A stretch of 64,000 nt of DNA from an uncultured Pluralibacter sp. (GCF_913775985.1 NZ_CAJYMB010000096.1:245376-309375), one strand, 5' to 3'; shown: positions 11,180-21,395, counted from the stretch's first letter. The notes: generated by a model from the letters alone, not told the origin. A program made the numbers and translations.

Positions 11180-12511
11180 TCAGGCCAGATCGGCCATCAG
11201 CACTTTTGAGCGGCGCTGGTAGTTGTACATCTGCTTTTTGCTTTCCGGCAGCAGGTCGATTTCCACCGGTGTGAAGCCGCGCTCCTGGAACCAGTGGATG
11301 CTGCGGGTGGTGAGCACGAACAGTTTATCCAGCCCCATCTGCCGGGCCTGGGCCGCCACGCGCTCCAGCAGCACTTCACCCCGCGCCGAGCTGCGGTAGT
11401 CCGGATGCACCGCCACACAGGCCATCTCGCCGATGCGCTCTTCCGGGAAAGGGTAGAGCGCCGCGCAGGCGATAGTAGTGCCGTCGCGCTGGATCACCGT
11501 AAACTTGTCTATCTCCATTTCCAGCTGCTCGCGGGAGCGGCGCACCAGAATGCCCTGCTGCTCCAGCGGCTGGATCAGTTCCAGAATGCCGCCGATGTCG
11601 TTGATGGTAGCGCGGCGGATCTGCTCCGCGCTCTCCATCACAATCTGGGTGCCGATGCCGTCGCGGGAGAACAGCTCCTGCAGCAGAGTGCCGTTTTCCT
11701 GGTAGCTAATCAGGTGGCAGCGGCGCACGCCGCTGCGGCAAGCTTTGATCGCGCCGCGCAGGAAGCGCGCGGTGCCGGAGTAGTTGTCGCCTTCCGCTTC
11801 CAGCGTCTCTACCCGGGCCTGGGCCTCGTTGGGAAACAGCTCGGAGACAATCTCGCCCTGCTCGTTATAAACCCCCTGCGAGGAACAGAAGCCGATCATT
11901 TTCTCGGCCTTGAGCTTAATGGCCAGCTGGGTGGCAATCTCTTCTGACGTCAGGTTGAAGCTTTCGCCGGTGACCGATACCGCCACCGGGCCCATCAGCA
12001 CGATGGCGCCGCTGTCGAGCTGGCGGTGAATGGCGTCTTCGTCGATGCGGCGGATGCGGCCGCTGTGGCAGTAGTCCACGCCGTCGTCCACGCCCAGCGG
12101 CTGGGCGATAATGAAGTTGCCGCTGACCACATTAATATGCGCGCCCTGCAGCGGCGTGTTGCCCAGGCTCATGGAGAGACGGGCGGTAATATCCAGCTGC
12201 AGCGTGCCGGCGGCCTGCTTTACCAGCTCCAGGGTTTTAGCATCGGTGACGCGGGTATGCTTGTGGTAAACCGGCTCGTGGTGATGGGCGGCAAGATTGG
12301 CGTCAATTTGCGGACGCGCGCCGTAGACCAGCACCAGGCGAATGCCGAGACTGTGCAGCAGGCCGATGTCGTTGACGATGCTTGAAAAGTTATCGTGCTC
12401 GATGGCTTCGCCGCCCAGCATGATCACGAAAGTTTTGCCGCGATGGGCGTTGATATAGGGAACGGAATGACGAAATCCCTCAACCAGCTCGGTTCTGCGT
12501 TCCTGTACCAC
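11180..12511 (-). CDS. argA: Amino-acid N-acetyltransferase (N-acetylglutamate synthase)
   Basis: ArgA makes N-acetylglutamate from glutamate and acetyl-CoA, the first step of arginine biosynthesis. The N-terminal half is an amino-acid-kinase fold ([25 protein letters not shown]) that binds the inhibitor arginine. The C-terminal half is a GNAT acetyltransferase ([21 protein letters not shown]). The GTG at 12511 is chosen because it gives exactly 443 residues, as in E. coli, and has AGAGG upstream; the ATG at 12541 would add ten residues that lie in the operator region. Two ARG boxes sit just upstream, so repression by ArgR is expected. The gene is convergent with recD. Confidence 0.97.
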   Translation of the reverse strand: MVQERRTELVEGFRHSVPYINAHRGKTFVIMLGGEAIEHDNFSSIVNDIGLLHSLGIRLVLVYGARPQIDANLAAHHHEPVYHKHTRVTDAKTLELVKQAAGTLQLDITARLSMSLGNTPLQGAHINVVSGNFIIAQPLGVDDGVDYCHSGRIRRIDEDAIHRQLDSGAIVLMGPVAVSVTGESFNLTSEEIATQLAIKLKAEKMIGFCSSQGVYNEQGEIVSELFPNEAQARVETLEAEGDNYSGTARFLRGAIKACRSGVRRCHLISYQENGTLLQELFSRDGIGTQIVMESAEQIRRATINDIGGILELIQPLEQQGILVRRSREQLEMEIDKFTVIQRDGTTIACAALYPFPEERIGEMACVAVHPDYRSSARGEVLLERVAAQARQMGLDKLFVLTTRSIHWFQERGFTPVEIDLLPESKKQMYNYQRRSKVLMADLA

Positions 12512-12524
12512 AGCCTGACCTCTA

Positions 12525-12559
12525 TGAATGTTTATTCGCAATTAGTATATTTTTATTCT
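12525..12559 (-). promoter_or_regulatory. Pair of ARG boxes (ArgR operator) of argA
   Basis: Two near-consensus ArgR sites lie 14 bases upstream of the argA start. On the minus strand they read CGAATAAACATTCA (12525-12538) and AGAATAAAAATATA (12546-12559). The arginine box core is TGAAT-four A/T-ATTCA. The centre-to-centre distance is 21 bp, the usual phasing for an ArgR hexamer. The proximal box differs from the core at its first base; the distal one is weaker on its right half. Confidence 0.8.
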
Positions 12560-12738
12560 GTTTTAGCGGCGAGTGCAAGCAACAATTTTCAAACAAATGG
12601 TTCAATTATGCTCACCGGCGCGGCGTATCTTCATAATGTTTACCCTTTTATGGATGACAGGTTATGCGCCTTTGGTTACAGTTTCCGGTTCAACAGCTTG
12701 TTAAAAAAAGTGAAACCAGTTTTTTGCTCGGGAGTTGC

Positions 12739-13992
12739 ATGTCTGGAAGTCAGTCGGGATTAAGCCGCCGCCGTTTTATTAAAGGCGCAGGGGCAATGTG
12801 GTTGCTGAGCGTCAGCCAGGTTGGGCTGGCGGCCGCGAGCCACGTTGTGGCGGTGCGCGTGTGGCCCGCCTCCACCTATACGCGGGTGACGGTGGAATCG
12901 AATCAGGTGCTGAAATATAAGCAGTTCGCCCTGAGCCATCCCGACAGGCTGGTGGTGGATCTGGAGGGCGTTAACCTCAATTCGGTGCTGAAAGGCATGG
13001 GTGCCCAGATCCGCGGCGACGATCCTTTCATCAAATCCGCCCGGGTAGGCCAGTTCGATCCGCAGACCGTGCGGATGGTGTTTGAGCTTAAGCAGAATGT
13101 TAAGCCGCAGATGTTTGCCCTGGCGCCGGTGGCCGGCTTTAAAGAGCGCCTGGTGCTGGATCTCTATCCGGCAAACGCTACCGACGTGCAGGATCCGCTC
13201 CTTGCGCTGCTGGAGGATTACAACAAGGGCGATCTGGAGAAGCAGGTGCCGCCCGCCGCCAGTGGACCGCAGCCGGGCCGGGCAGGGCGCGACAGGCCGA
13301 TCGTCATCATGCTCGATCCAGGCCACGGCGGCGAAGACTCCGGTGCGGTGGGCAAATACCGCACCCGCGAAAAGGACGTGGTGCTGAAAATTGCCCGCCG
13401 CCTGAAGGCGCTCATTGATAAAGAGCGCAACATGAAAGCCTACATGACCCGCAACGAAGACGTCTTTATTCCGCTGAAAGTGCGGGTGGCGAAAGCGCAG
13501 AAACAGCGCGCGGATCTGTTCGTGTCGATTCACGCCGATGCCTTTACCAGCCGCCAGCCGCGCGGTTCCTCGGTATTTGCGCTCTCTACGCGCGGAGCCA
13601 CCAGCACCGCGGCAAAATATCTCGCCCAGACACAGAACGCCTCAGATCTCATCGGCGGCGTCAGCAAGAGCGGCGATCGCTACGTCGACCACACGATGTT
13701 CGATATGGTCCAGTCACTCACCATCACCGATAGCCTGAAATTCGGCAAAGCGGTACTCGGCAAGCTTGGGCGGGTTAACAAACTGCATAAAAATCACGTT
13801 GAGCAGGCCGGATTCGCGGTGCTGAAAGCGCCCGATATTCCGTCGATTCTGGTGGAGACCGCCTTTATCAGCAACGTTGCGGAGGAGCGCAAGCTCAAAA
13901 CGGCGAAGTTCCAGCAGGAAGTGGCGGAGTCGATTCTGGCGGGGATTAAGGCGTATTTCTCGGACAGTGCGACGCTGGCGCGGCGCAGATGA
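12739..13992 (+). CDS. amiC: N-acetylmuramoyl-L-alanine amidase AmiC
   Basis: AmiC cleaves the amide bond between MurNAc and the stem peptide during septal peptidoglycan splitting, activated by NlpD. The ATG at 12739 with GGGAG upstream gives 417 residues, the same as E. coli. The N-terminus carries a twin-arginine signal ([15 protein letters not shown]). An AMIN domain follows (about residues 35-150; [19 protein letters not shown]), which targets the septum. The Amidase_3 catalytic domain (about 190-410) shows [14 protein letters not shown], the zinc-binding glutamate region REKDVVL, SIHADAF and the C-terminal [10 protein letters not shown]. It is divergent from argA. Confidence 0.97.
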   Translation: MSGSQSGLSRRRFIKGAGAMWLLSVSQVGLAAASHVVAVRVWPASTYTRVTVESNQVLKYKQFALSHPDRLVVDLEGVNLNSVLKGMGAQIRGDDPFIKSARVGQFDPQTVRMVFELKQNVKPQMFALAPVAGFKERLVLDLYPANATDVQDPLLALLEDYNKGDLEKQVPPAASGPQPGRAGRDRPIVIMLDPGHGGEDSGAVGKYRTREKDVVLKIARRLKALIDKERNMKAYMTRNEDVFIPLKVRVAKAQKQRADLFVSIHADAFTSRQPRGSSVFALSTRGATSTAAKYLAQTQNASDLIGGVSKSGDRYVDHTMFDMVQSLTITDSLKFGKAVLGKLGRVNKLHKNHVEQAGFAVLKAPDIPSILVETAFISNVAEERKLKTAKFQQEVAESILAGIKAYFSDSATLARRR

Positions 13993-14000
13993 TCTCTGGT

Positions 14001-14023
14001 GCGGCGCTTAATAAAGGCGCCGC
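14001..14023 (+). terminator. Hairpin downstream of amiC
   Basis: GCGGCGC (14001-14007) pairs with GCGCCGC (14017-14023) just after the amiC stop. No T-run follows, so it may stabilise the 3' end rather than act as a true intrinsic terminator. Confidence 0.4.
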
Positions 14024-14088
14024 GCGGTAATTGCGTTAAATAAAGAAGCGTGTAGAGGTGAGAGCGGCAGGCGCTTTTAACAAAGTAC

Positions 14089-14118
14089 AAAAACAAAAAA
14101 ACACCCGTTAAGGTGCCT
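14089..14118 (-). terminator. Intrinsic terminator of the fMet tRNA operon
   Basis: On the minus strand a short stem (GCACC/GGGTGT around a TTAAC loop) is followed by a run of seven T residues, then a T-rich tail. It lies about 15 bases downstream of the second tRNA gene and reads in the tRNA direction. Confidence 0.75.
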
Positions 14119-14132
14119 ATTGTTTAATGAAG

Positions 14133-14209
<77 letters not shown>

Positions 14210-14263
14210 TCCGTCATTTACCTTGCTAAGCAGGTAAATCTTACTACATGTCTTACTTTTAAT

Positions 14264-14340
<77 letters not shown>

Positions 14341-14344
14341 TCCG

Positions 14345-14385
14345 TGGATGCGCACTATACTCAGCTCACGTTTCTATGCAACCCT
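14345..14385 (-). promoter_or_regulatory. Sigma70 promoter of the fMet tRNA genes
   Basis: On the minus strand TTGCAT is followed after 16 bases by TATAGT and a GC-rich GCGC discriminator just upstream of the first tRNA. This is the form expected of a strong, stringently controlled stable-RNA promoter. Confidence 0.7.
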
Positions 14386-14551
14386 TTTTTCTGGTAAAGC
14401 GCTAATTTCTCGTGTAAGTGGGTAAAAAGGGGGCTGTTTGTCGCTTTTTTATTCAATTCCCGTCGGGTAGCTCGTTATCACATTTCAATAGCCCCGGTGG
14501 TTTGTTATCTTCATCACGCATTCCGCTTATGTATAAAGAAGAAGAGATATT

Positions 14552-15655
14552 ATGAAAGGACGTTGGGCAAAAATAGTGGCAACAGGCGCGCTGGTCGCGA
14601 TGCTCGCAGCCTGTTCGTCTAAACCGACCGATCGTGGTCAGCAGTACAACGACGGCAAGTTCCGTCAGCCTTTCTCTCTGGTTAATCAGCCTGACGCCGT
14701 GGGCGCGCCGATTAACGGTGGCGACTTCGCCCAGCAGATCAACGAAATTCGTAACGCGTCGCCGCGCCTGTACGGCAATCAGAGCGGCGTGTTCAATGCG
14801 GTGCAGGAGTGGCTGCGCGCAGGCGGCGATACCCGCACTCTCAAGCAGTACGGCCTTGACGCCTGGCAGATGCAGGGCGCTGACAACTACGGCAACGTGC
14901 AGTTTACCGGCTACTACACGCCGGTGGTTCAGGCCCGCCACACCCGCCAGGGTGAGTTCCAGTATCCTATCTACCGCATGCCGCCCAAGCGCGGCCGCCT
15001 GCCGTCCCGCGCCGGTATCTACGCCGGACAGCTTAGCGACCGCTACGTGCTGGCCTACAGCAACTCCCTGATGGACAACTTTATTATGGACGTGCAGGGC
15101 AGTGGCTACATCGACTTCGGCGACGGCTCGCCGCTCAACTTCTTTAGCTACGCCGGGAAAAACGGCTGGCCCTACCGCAGCATCGGTAAAGTGCTGATCG
15201 ATCAGGGTGAAGTGAAAAGAGAGGATATGTCGATGCAGGCTATCCGCCACTGGGGAGAAACCCACAGCGAGGCGGAAGTGCGCGCGCTGCTTGAGGCCAA
15301 CCCGTCCTTCGTCTTCTTCAAACCGCAGTCCTTTGCGCCGGTGAAAGGCGCCAGCGCCGTGCCGCTGGTGGGCCGCGCTTCGGTAGCATCCGATCGCAGC
15401 ATCGTTCCTGCAGGCACCACGCTGCTGGCGGAAGTCCCGCTGCTGGATAACAACGGCAAGTTTAACGGCCGCTACGAGCTGCGCCTGATGGTCGCGCTGG
15501 ATGTGGGCGGCGCCATTAAAGGCCAGCACTTCGATATCTATCAGGGCATTGGATCCGAGGCCGGGCACCGCGCGGGCTGGTACAATCATTACGGCCGCGT
15601 CTGGGTATTGCGCAGCGCGCCGGGCGCCGGTAACGGCAACGTGTTTCGTGGTTAA
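14552..15655 (+). CDS. mltA: Membrane-bound lytic murein transglycosylase A
   Basis: MltA cleaves the MurNAc-GlcNAc bond of peptidoglycan, forming 1,6-anhydromuramic acid, from the inner face of the outer membrane. The protein has 367 residues (365 in E. coli). A lipoprotein signal peptide ends in the lipobox LAAC with Cys21. The MltA domain (VQFTGYYTPVVQA, GSGYIDFGDGS) and the C-terminal 3D domain with its conserved aspartates (MVALDVGGAIKGQHFDIYQGIG) are both present. GAAGAGAT provides the Shine-Dalgarno. It is read in the same direction as tcdA, 11 bases downstream. Confidence 0.96.
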   Translation: MKGRWAKIVATGALVAMLAACSSKPTDRGQQYNDGKFRQPFSLVNQPDAVGAPINGGDFAQQINEIRNASPRLYGNQSGVFNAVQEWLRAGGDTRTLKQYGLDAWQMQGADNYGNVQFTGYYTPVVQARHTRQGEFQYPIYRMPPKRGRLPSRAGIYAGQLSDRYVLAYSNSLMDNFIMDVQGSGYIDFGDGSPLNFFSYAGKNGWPYRSIGKVLIDQGEVKREDMSMQAIRHWGETHSEAEVRALLEANPSFVFFKPQSFAPVKGASAVPLVGRASVASDRSIVPAGTTLLAEVPLLDNNGKFNGRYELRLMVALDVGGAIKGQHFDIYQGIGSEAGHRAGWYNHYGRVWVLRSAPGAGNGNVFRG

Positions 15656-15666
15656 GTGAGTTTGTT

Positions 15667-16473
15667 ATGTCAGTAGTAATTAGCGACGCCTGGCGCCAGC
15701 GGTTTGGCGGCACGGCGCGTTTGTACGGCGAGAAGGCGCTGCAGCTGTTTGCCGACGCGCACGTGTGCGTGGTCGGCATCGGCGGCGTGGGCTCCTGGGC
15801 TGCCGAAGCCCTGGCGCGCACCGGCATCGGCGCCATTACGATGATCGATATGGACGACGTCTGCGTGACTAACACCAACCGGCAGGTTCACGCCCTGGGC
15901 GGCAACGTCGGGCTGGCGAAGGCCGAGGTGATGGCGGAGCGCATCCGCCTGATCAATCCCGAGTGCCGGATCACCGTCATTGATGATTTCGTTACCCCGG
16001 ACAACGTCGCTGAGTACATGAGCGGCGGCTTCAGCTACGTGATTGACGCCATCGACAGCGTGCGCCCGAAGGCGGCGCTTATCTCCTGGTGCCGCCGCTA
16101 TAAAGTGCCGCTGGTCACCACCGGCGGCGCGGGCGGGCAGACCGATCCGACGCAGATCCAGGTGGCCGATCTGGCGAAAACCATTCAGGATCCGCTGGCG
16201 GCCAAGCTGCGTGAGCGGCTCAAAAACGATTTTGGGGTGGTGAAAAACAGCAAGGGCAAGCTGGGCGTTGACTGCGTGTTCTCCAGCGAGGCGCTGGTTT
16301 ATCCGCAGTCAGATGGTTCAGTGTGCGCGATGAAAAGCACCGCGGAGGGGCCAAAGCGGATGGACTGCGCTTCCGGCTTCGGCGCGGCCACCATGGTAAC
16401 CGCCACCTTCGGCTTTGTTGCCGTGTCCCACGCCCTGAAAAAGATGATGGCGAAGGCCGAACGTCAGGCCTGA
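15667..16473 (+). CDS. tcdA: tRNA threonylcarbamoyladenosine dehydratase TcdA (CsdL)
   Basis: TcdA is an E1/MoeB-like enzyme that cyclises the t6A base at position 37 of ANN-decoding tRNAs into ct6A using ATP. It has 268 residues, as in E. coli. The Rossmann/ThiF nucleotide-binding motif is [19 protein letters not shown], followed by [13 protein letters not shown]. Its partner sulfur-transfer proteins CsdE and CsdA are encoded convergently just downstream; the tcdA 3' end overlaps csdE by 10 bases. Confidence 0.96.
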   Translation: MSVVISDAWRQRFGGTARLYGEKALQLFADAHVCVVGIGGVGSWAAEALARTGIGAITMIDMDDVCVTNTNRQVHALGGNVGLAKAEVMAERIRLINPECRITVIDDFVTPDNVAEYMSGGFSYVIDAIDSVRPKAALISWCRRYKVPLVTTGGAGGQTDPTQIQVADLAKTIQDPLAAKLRERLKNDFGVVKNSKGKLGVDCVFSSEALVYPQSDGSVCAMKSTAEGPKRMDCASGFGAATMVTATFGFVAVSHALKKMMAKAERQA

Positions 16474-16907
16474 GCCTCGCGGGCGGCGGCGAGTACCGCG
16501 TCGCCCAGCGCCGTCAGCCCCTGACTGCGCGAGGCGCTGAGCTGGCCGCGCAGGCCCAGCTCGTCAAACAGCGCCAGCGGATCCCCCGCCAGCAGCTGCG
16601 CGGGACTTTTCCCGTCTACTGCGGCCAGCAGCACCGCCAGCAGCCCCTTCACAATTCTGCCCTCGCTGTCGCCGTAAAAGTGCAGCGTGCCTTCGGTTGC
16701 GCGGCTGTAGCCCAGCCAGACGCGGTTTTCGCAGCCGGCAATTTCCCGCGCCTGCGCTTTTAACGCATCAGGCAGCGGCGGGAGCCGCTTGCCGAGCAGG
16801 ATCAGCTGGCGATATTTATCTTCCCACTGGCTGAGCGGGGCAAATGTCTGACGAAGCGCGTCCTCAGAGAGGACGGTGCCGGACTGAAGCGGTGCAGATG
16901 CGGTCAT
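16464..16907 (-). CDS. csdE: Sulfur acceptor protein CsdE
   Basis: CsdE is a SufE-like protein that accepts persulfide sulfur from CsdA and relays it, with links to TcdA. It has 147 residues. The SufE fold is visible, with the acceptor cysteine in [14 protein letters not shown] near residue 61. It begins immediately after the csdA stop with no spacing, so the two are one operon. It is convergent with and overlaps tcdA. Confidence 0.95.
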   Translation of the reverse strand: MTASAPLQSGTVLSEDALRQTFAPLSQWEDKYRQLILLGKRLPPLPDALKAQAREIAGCENRVWLGYSRATEGTLHFYGDSEGRIVKGLLAVLLAAVDGKSPAQLLAGDPLALFDELGLRGQLSASRSQGLTALGDAVLAAAREAQA

Positions 16908-18113
16908 TTAATCCACCAGTATTTCAAGCGCGCGATCGACGGCGGCCACGAGGGCGTCAACGTCGTCCTCGGTGTTGTAAGGCGCAAAAGAGGCGCGCAG
17001 CGTGCCGCTGACGCCGAGCGCGGCCAGCAGCGGCTGGGCGCAGTGCTGCCCGGCGCGCAGGGCAATGCCGTACTCCGACAGCAGCGTTACCATATCGGCG
17101 TGATGAACGCCGGCGAAATTAAAGGCCAGCAGGCTGGATCCGGGACAGCGGAAAGCGGTAAATCCGGGGCGGCTGGCCAGCGCGGCTTCAGCGCGGTCTG
17201 CAAGCCCGCAGCTCCAGCGCTCGGCTCCGGCCATATCGATACCTTCCAGCCACTCCAGCGCCGCGCTCAGGCCAATGACTCCGGCAACGTTCGGCGTCCC
17301 CGCCTCCAGCCGGTAGGGCACCGGCTGGGTTTTGAAGCCGTCGAAGGTGACTTCGGTAATCATTTTGCCGCCGCCGAGCCAGGGCGACATGGCGTCCAGC
17401 AGTTCGCCCCTGCCGTACAGCGCGCCGATGCCGGTTGGCCCGTACAGCTTGTGGCCGGAAAACGCGTAGAAATCAATATCCAGCGCCTGCACGTCCGCCG
17501 GGCAGTGCACTGCGCCCTGAGCGCCGTCCACCATTACCAGCATGCCGGCGGCGTGGGTCAGCGCAATGGCCTGCTGCAGGTCCGGGCAGCCGCCGGTGAC
17601 GTTAGACATCTGCCCCAGGGCCAGAAAGCGGCTGCGTTCGGTGATGAGTGACGGAAGAAGGGCGATATCCGGCAGGCGATCCGCGCCCAGCGGCAGCTTA
17701 ACGATGCGCGCGCCGGTCTGTTCGGCCACCATCAGCCAGGGAACCAGATTCGCGTGGTGCTCGGCCTCGCTGACGATTATCTCGTCGCCGGGGCGCAGGC
17801 GCGGGCGGGCGTAGCTCTGAACGACCATATTGATGGCTTCGGTGGTGCCGCGGGTCCAGACAATATTGTGGCTATCCGGCGCGTTAATCAGCCGGGCAAC
17901 CCGCTCCCGCGCGGCTTCGTAGCGCGCGGTCAGCGCCCGGGCAGCGGCGAACTGGCTGCGGTGAACGCTGCCGCCGCTGAGGCTGTAAAACTGTTGGGTA
18001 GCGTCAATGACCGCCTGGGGTTTAAGCGCGGTGGCGGCGCTATCGAGATAGGTGCCGGCATCCGCCAGCGCCGGGAACTGCGCGCGAAACTGCGCCGGAT
18101 TAAAAACGTTCAT
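16908..18113 (-). CDS. csdA: Cysteine desulfurase CsdA
   Basis: CsdA is a PLP-dependent group II cysteine desulfurase (SufS-like) that also acts on cysteine sulfinate and selenocysteine. The ATG at 18113 gives 401 residues, equal to E. coli; an upstream in-frame ATG at 18149 would add 12 residues without similarity. The PLP lysine lies in AFSGHKLYGPTGIG, the persulfide cysteine in LRAGQHCAQPLL, and the aspartate/histidine PLP contacts in VDGAQGAVH and SEAEHHANLVPW. Confidence 0.96.
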   Translation of the reverse strand: MNVFNPAQFRAQFPALADAGTYLDSAATALKPQAVIDATQQFYSLSGGSVHRSQFAAARALTARYEAARERVARLINAPDSHNIVWTRGTTEAINMVVQSYARPRLRPGDEIIVSEAEHHANLVPWLMVAEQTGARIVKLPLGADRLPDIALLPSLITERSRFLALGQMSNVTGGCPDLQQAIALTHAAGMLVMVDGAQGAVHCPADVQALDIDFYAFSGHKLYGPTGIGALYGRGELLDAMSPWLGGGKMITEVTFDGFKTQPVPYRLEAGTPNVAGVIGLSAALEWLEGIDMAGAERWSCGLADRAEAALASRPGFTAFRCPGSSLLAFNFAGVHHADMVTLLSEYGIALRAGQHCAQPLLAALGVSGTLRASFAPYNTEDDVDALVAAVDRALEILVD

Positions 18114-18177
18114 GGCTCTCCTCGTTGCAATCGCGCGATCGTCGCGCAATTTAGCTCTTTGGGCAAGGCGGGCATAA

Positions 18178-18206
18178 CTGTCAGAATTTTCCGGTAATTC
18201 TGGCAG
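18178..18206. repeat. Inverted repeat upstream of csdA
   Basis: CTGTCAGAATT and AATTCTGGCAG form an 11-bp dyad with one mismatch around a TTCCGGT spacer. It lies about 65 bp upstream of csdA and 140 bp upstream of ygdI. It could be an operator for either gene; no known regulator consensus was recognised. Confidence 0.4.
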
Positions 18207-18347
18207 GTTTCGGATAGTGCGTTATGCTGAAAACTGTCAGGTGCATACATGAGTTCGCAGATATACGAGTTTTCTATAGCATTTATTGCTAAAACTCCTC
18301 ACTGACCTGGTACCGAAAAACAAACATATGGAAACAAGGAGTAAACC

Positions 18348-18575
18348 ATGAAAAAGACTGCCGCAATTATCTCAGCTTGCCTGTTCACTTTAGCTCTCAG
18401 CGCCTGCTCTTCCAGCAATTATGCGCTGCACACCACTGATGGCCGCACTATTATTTCTGACGGTAAGCCGCAGACTGATAATGATACCGGCATGATCTCT
18501 TATAAAGATGCCAACGGTAACAAACAGCAGATCAACCGCTCTGATGTCAAAGAGATGGTCGAGCTGGGTAAATAA
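18348..18575 (+). CDS. ygdI: YgdI/YgdR-family lipoprotein (DUF903)
   Basis: A 75-residue lipoprotein with signal peptide and lipobox LSAC (Cys20). The mature part (YALHTTDGRTIISDGKPQTDNDTG...) is a small SH3-like DUF903 domain. Its role is unknown. A strong Shine-Dalgarno (AAGGAG) precedes the ATG. The gene lies between csdA and gcvB, as ygdI does in E. coli. Confidence 0.93.
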   Translation: MKKTAAIISACLFTLALSACSSSNYALHTTDGRTIISDGKPQTDNDTGMISYKDANGNKQQINRSDVKEMVELGK

Positions 18576-18592
18576 TTTGCTGATTTGAAAGC

Positions 18593-18798
18593 AAAAAAAA
18601 GCACCGCAATTTTGCGGTGCTACATTAATCACTATGGACAGACAGGGTAAATGTACAGGAAGTGAAAAGCGGTAGTCTCGCTACCCAGGTCTGAACTCCA
18701 GACCAATTGCAAACACAACAACACAACATCACAACCGTAAGCCAAAAGCCCATCAGAACACGCATTCCGAAAAAACTTTTCGTTCCGGCTCAGGAAGT
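18593..18798 (-). ncRNA. gcvB: GcvB small regulatory RNA
   Basis: Hfq-dependent small RNA that represses many amino-acid and peptide transporter mRNAs. The minus-strand transcript starts ACTTCCTGAGCCGGAACG at 18798 and matches the E. coli RNA along its length. The G/U-rich R1 seed, complementary to the plus strand at about 18707-18738, is intact. The 3' end is the hairpin GCACCGCA/TGCGGTGC (18601-18620) followed by eight T residues. A TATAGT -10 element (18805-18810) sits 6 bases before the start. It is divergent from gcvA, whose product activates it when glycine is plentiful. Confidence 0.96.
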
Positions 18799-18865
18799 GC
18801 CGCCACTATAGGTATTTGCTGGTAGAAGCTCAACGGACAATTTATAATGGCTCAGATAAAAAAAA

Positions 18866-18892
18866 CTAATAGGTTACATGATGTAATCTAAT
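18866..18892. promoter_or_regulatory. GcvA binding region between gcvB and gcvA
   Basis: Two CTAAT pentamers, the GcvA recognition core, lie at 18866-18870 and 18888-18892. They flank the palindrome TTACATGATGTAA (18874-18886). The position between the gcvB promoter and the gcvA start matches the known arrangement for gcvB activation and gcvA autorepression. Confidence 0.65.
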
Positions 18893-18927
18893 TGTTAAAT
18901 GCAGACAACATCTAAGCCAAAACAATC

Positions 18928-19872
18928 ATGTCCAAGCGATTACCTCCCCTCAACGCATTACGTGTATTTGATGCTGCCGCCCGCCATCTGAGCTTTACCC
19001 GCGCCGCCGACGAGCTGTTTGTCACCCAGGCTGCGGTAAGCCACCAAATCAAGTCCCTGGAAGATTTTCTCGGCCTGAAGCTGTTTCGCCGCCGTAATCG
19101 ATCGCTACTGCTGACCGAAGAGGGGCAGAGCTATTTTCAGGACATCAAAGAGATTTTTTCGCAATTAACCGAAGCGACCCGTAAACTTCAGGCCCGCAGC
19201 GCGAAAGGCGCGCTCACCGTCAGTTTATTGCCCAGTTTCGCCATTCACTGGCTGGTGCCGAGGCTTGCCAGCTTTAACTCAGCTTATCCGGGAATCGACG
19301 TCAGAATCCAGGCGGTGGACCGCCAGGAAGATAAACTCGCCGATGATGTCGACGTGGCGATTTTCTACGGCCGCGGCAACTGGCCGGGGCTGCGGGTTGA
19401 AAAGCTGTACGCGGAATATTTGCTGCCGGTCTGCTCGCCGATGCTGCTCACCGGCGAGAAAGCGTTGAAAACTCCCGCTGATTTGGCGCAACATACGCTG
19501 TTACACGATGCTTCACGCCGCGACTGGCAGACCTACACGCGCCAGCTGGGCTTAAATCATATTAACGTTCAGCAGGGCCCAATCTTCAGCCACAGCGCGA
19601 TGGTGCTGCAGGCGGCCATTCACGGGCAGGGCATTGCGCTGGCCAATAACGTGATGGCGCAGTCTGAAATTGAAGCCGGCCGTCTGGTGTGCCCGTTTAA
19701 TGATGTACTGGTGAGCAAAAATGCCTTTTATCTGGTTTGTCATGACAGCCAGGCTGAACTGGGTAAAATAGCCGCCTTCCGCCAGTGGATTCTGGCCAAA
19801 GCGGCAAGCGAGCAGGAAAAATTCCGCTTTCGATACGAACAATTAGGTCCCGCCGTCCGGGACCCTCTTTAG
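18928..19872 (+). CDS. gcvA: GcvA, LysR-type regulator of the glycine cleavage system
   Basis: GcvA activates gcvTHP with glycine and represses it with purines, and drives gcvB. The LysR winged helix occupies residues 5-65 (FTRAADELFVTQAAVSHQIKSLEDFLGL), followed by a LysR_substrate domain. The protein is 314 residues, nine longer than E. coli GcvA: after the shared end FRFRYEQ it continues LGPAVRDPL, so the stop codon has moved downstream. It is followed by ygdD after 9 bases. Confidence 0.96.
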   Translation: MSKRLPPLNALRVFDAAARHLSFTRAADELFVTQAAVSHQIKSLEDFLGLKLFRRRNRSLLLTEEGQSYFQDIKEIFSQLTEATRKLQARSAKGALTVSLLPSFAIHWLVPRLASFNSAYPGIDVRIQAVDRQEDKLADDVDVAIFYGRGNWPGLRVEKLYAEYLLPVCSPMLLTGEKALKTPADLAQHTLLHDASRRDWQTYTRQLGLNHINVQQGPIFSHSAMVLQAAIHGQGIALANNVMAQSEIEAGRLVCPFNDVLVSKNAFYLVCHDSQAELGKIAAFRQWILAKAASEQEKFRFRYEQLGPAVRDPL

Positions 19873-19881
19873 GATAATGAC

Positions 19882-20277
19882 ATGACCGGTCGTTTCATGC
19901 TGATTTTCACCGCGATAAGCGGCTTTGTGTATGTGGCGCTGGGCGCCTTTGGCGCCCACATGCTGAGTAAATCTTTGGGCGTTGTGGAGATGGGCTGGAT
20001 CCAGACCGGCCTTGAGTATCAGGGTTTCCACACGCTGGCAATTTTAGGGCTGGCGGTGGCGATGCAGCGCCGCATTAGCATCTGGTTTTACTGGAGCAGC
20101 GTCTTTCTGGCGCTCGGCACGGTGCTTTTTAGCGGCAGCCTGTACTGCCTGGCGCTGTCCCATTTACGCCTGTGGGCGTTCGTCACTCCGGTCGGCGGCG
20201 TCAGCTTCCTGGCCGGCTGGGTGCTGATGCTGGTCGGCGCGATTCGCCTCAAGCGCCGCGGCGGTTCCCATGAATAA
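19882..20277 (+). CDS. ygdD: YgdD, DUF423 inner membrane protein
   Basis: A 131-residue integral membrane protein with four hydrophobic segments (about residues 5-25, 48-62, 68-90, 98-122). The DUF423 signature [10 protein letters not shown] is near the N-terminus and [19 protein letters not shown] follows. Function is unknown. The AGGATAATGACATG context provides a start. The gene overlaps rlmM by 8 bases, giving the gcvA-ygdD-rlmM operon seen in E. coli. Confidence 0.94.
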   Translation: MTGRFMLIFTAISGFVYVALGAFGAHMLSKSLGVVEMGWIQTGLEYQGFHTLAILGLAVAMQRRISIWFYWSSVFLALGTVLFSGSLYCLALSHLRLWAFVTPVGGVSFLAGWVLMLVGAIRLKRRGGSHE

Positions 20278-21370
20278 AGTGATTCTGTATTGCCGCCAGG
20301 GCTTCGAAAAAGAGTGCGCGGCGGAGATTTCCGACAAGGCTTCGCGCCTTAACGTCTTCGGCTTCGCCCGGGTGAAAGAGCAGTCCGGCTACGTGATTTT
20401 CGAGTGCTATCAGGACGGCGATGCCGAAAAACTGATCAAGGATCTGCCTTTCAGCTCGCTGATTTTCGCCCGCCAGATGTTCGTGGCCGGCGAACTGCTC
20501 AAGGATCTGCCGCCGGAAGATCGCGTTAGCCCGGTGGTCGGCATGCTGCAGGGCGTGGTGGAGAAGGGCGGCGACCTGCGGGTTGAGGTCGCGGACACCA
20601 ACGAAAGCAAAGAGCTGATGAAGTTCTGCCGCAAGTTTACCGTGCCGCTGCGCGCCGCGCTGCGTGAGGCGAAGGTGCTGACCTCTTATGAAACGCCGAA
20701 GCGCCCGGTGGTTCACGTCTTCTTTATTTCGCCGGGCTGCTGCTACGTGGGCTATTCATTAACCACTAATAACTCGCCGTTCTACATGGGCATCCCGCGC
20801 CTGAAGTTTCCGTCCGATGCGCCGAGCCGCTCGACCCTCAAGCTGGAAGAGGCCTTCCACGTCTTTATTCCGGCGGACGAGTGGGACGAGCGCCTGGCGA
20901 ACGGCATGCACGCCGTGGATTTGGGCGCCTGCCCCGGCGGCTGGACCTATCAGCTGGTGAAGCGCAACATGTGGGTTGCCTCGGTGGATAACGGCCCGAT
21001 GGCCCAGAGCCTGATGGACACCGGCCAGGTAAGCTGGCTGCGGGAAGACGGCTTCCGCTATCGCCCGACCCGCAACAACATCTCGTGGATGGTGTGCGAC
21101 ATGGTCGAAAAACCGGCGAAGGTCGCGGCGCTGATGGCCCAGTGGCTGGTAAACGGCTGGTGCCGGGAAACGATCTTTAACCTCAAGCTGCCGATGAAAA
21201 AGCGCTACGAAGAGGTGTCGCAGAATCTGGCCTATATTCAGGCCCAGCTCGACGAGCACGGCATTAACGCGCAGATTCAGGCGCGCCAGCTGTATCACGA
21301 TCGCGAAGAAGTGACTGTTCACGTGCGCCGCCTGTGGGCCGCCGTGGGCGGGCGCCGGGACGAGCGCTAG
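20270..21370 (+). CDS. rlmM: 23S rRNA 2'-O-ribose C2498 methyltransferase RlmM
   Basis: RlmM methylates C2498 of 23S rRNA on precursor RNA. It has 366 residues as in E. coli. An N-terminal THUMP-like domain covers about residues 1-170. The Rossmann methyltransferase domain holds the SAM motif [17 protein letters not shown] near residue 225 and the later catalytic lysine region [13 protein letters not shown]. It overlaps ygdD and ends at a good intrinsic terminator. Confidence 0.96.
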   Translation: MNKVILYCRQGFEKECAAEISDKASRLNVFGFARVKEQSGYVIFECYQDGDAEKLIKDLPFSSLIFARQMFVAGELLKDLPPEDRVSPVVGMLQGVVEKGGDLRVEVADTNESKELMKFCRKFTVPLRAALREAKVLTSYETPKRPVVHVFFISPGCCYVGYSLTTNNSPFYMGIPRLKFPSDAPSRSTLKLEEAFHVFIPADEWDERLANGMHAVDLGACPGGWTYQLVKRNMWVASVDNGPMAQSLMDTGQVSWLREDGFRYRPTRNNISWMVCDMVEKPAKVAALMAQWLVNGWCRETIFNLKLPMKKRYEEVSQNLAYIQAQLDEHGINAQIQARQLYHDREEVTVHVRRLWAAVGGRRDER

Positions 21371-21395
21371 CCTTACCGACATCGCTAATTAAGCA

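Noticed and set aside
12512..12541. Upstream ATG start for argA
   Set aside because: It would place the start inside the ARG-box operator and add ten residues absent from ArgA; the GTG at 12511 gives the standard 443 residues.
14001..14023. Strong intrinsic terminator for amiC
   Set aside because: The stem is good but there is no T-run, so only a weak call was made.
18601..18620. Hairpin as terminator of ygdI
   Set aside because: The T-run is on the minus strand, and the hairpin is the 3' end of GcvB; there is no T-run in the ygdI direction.
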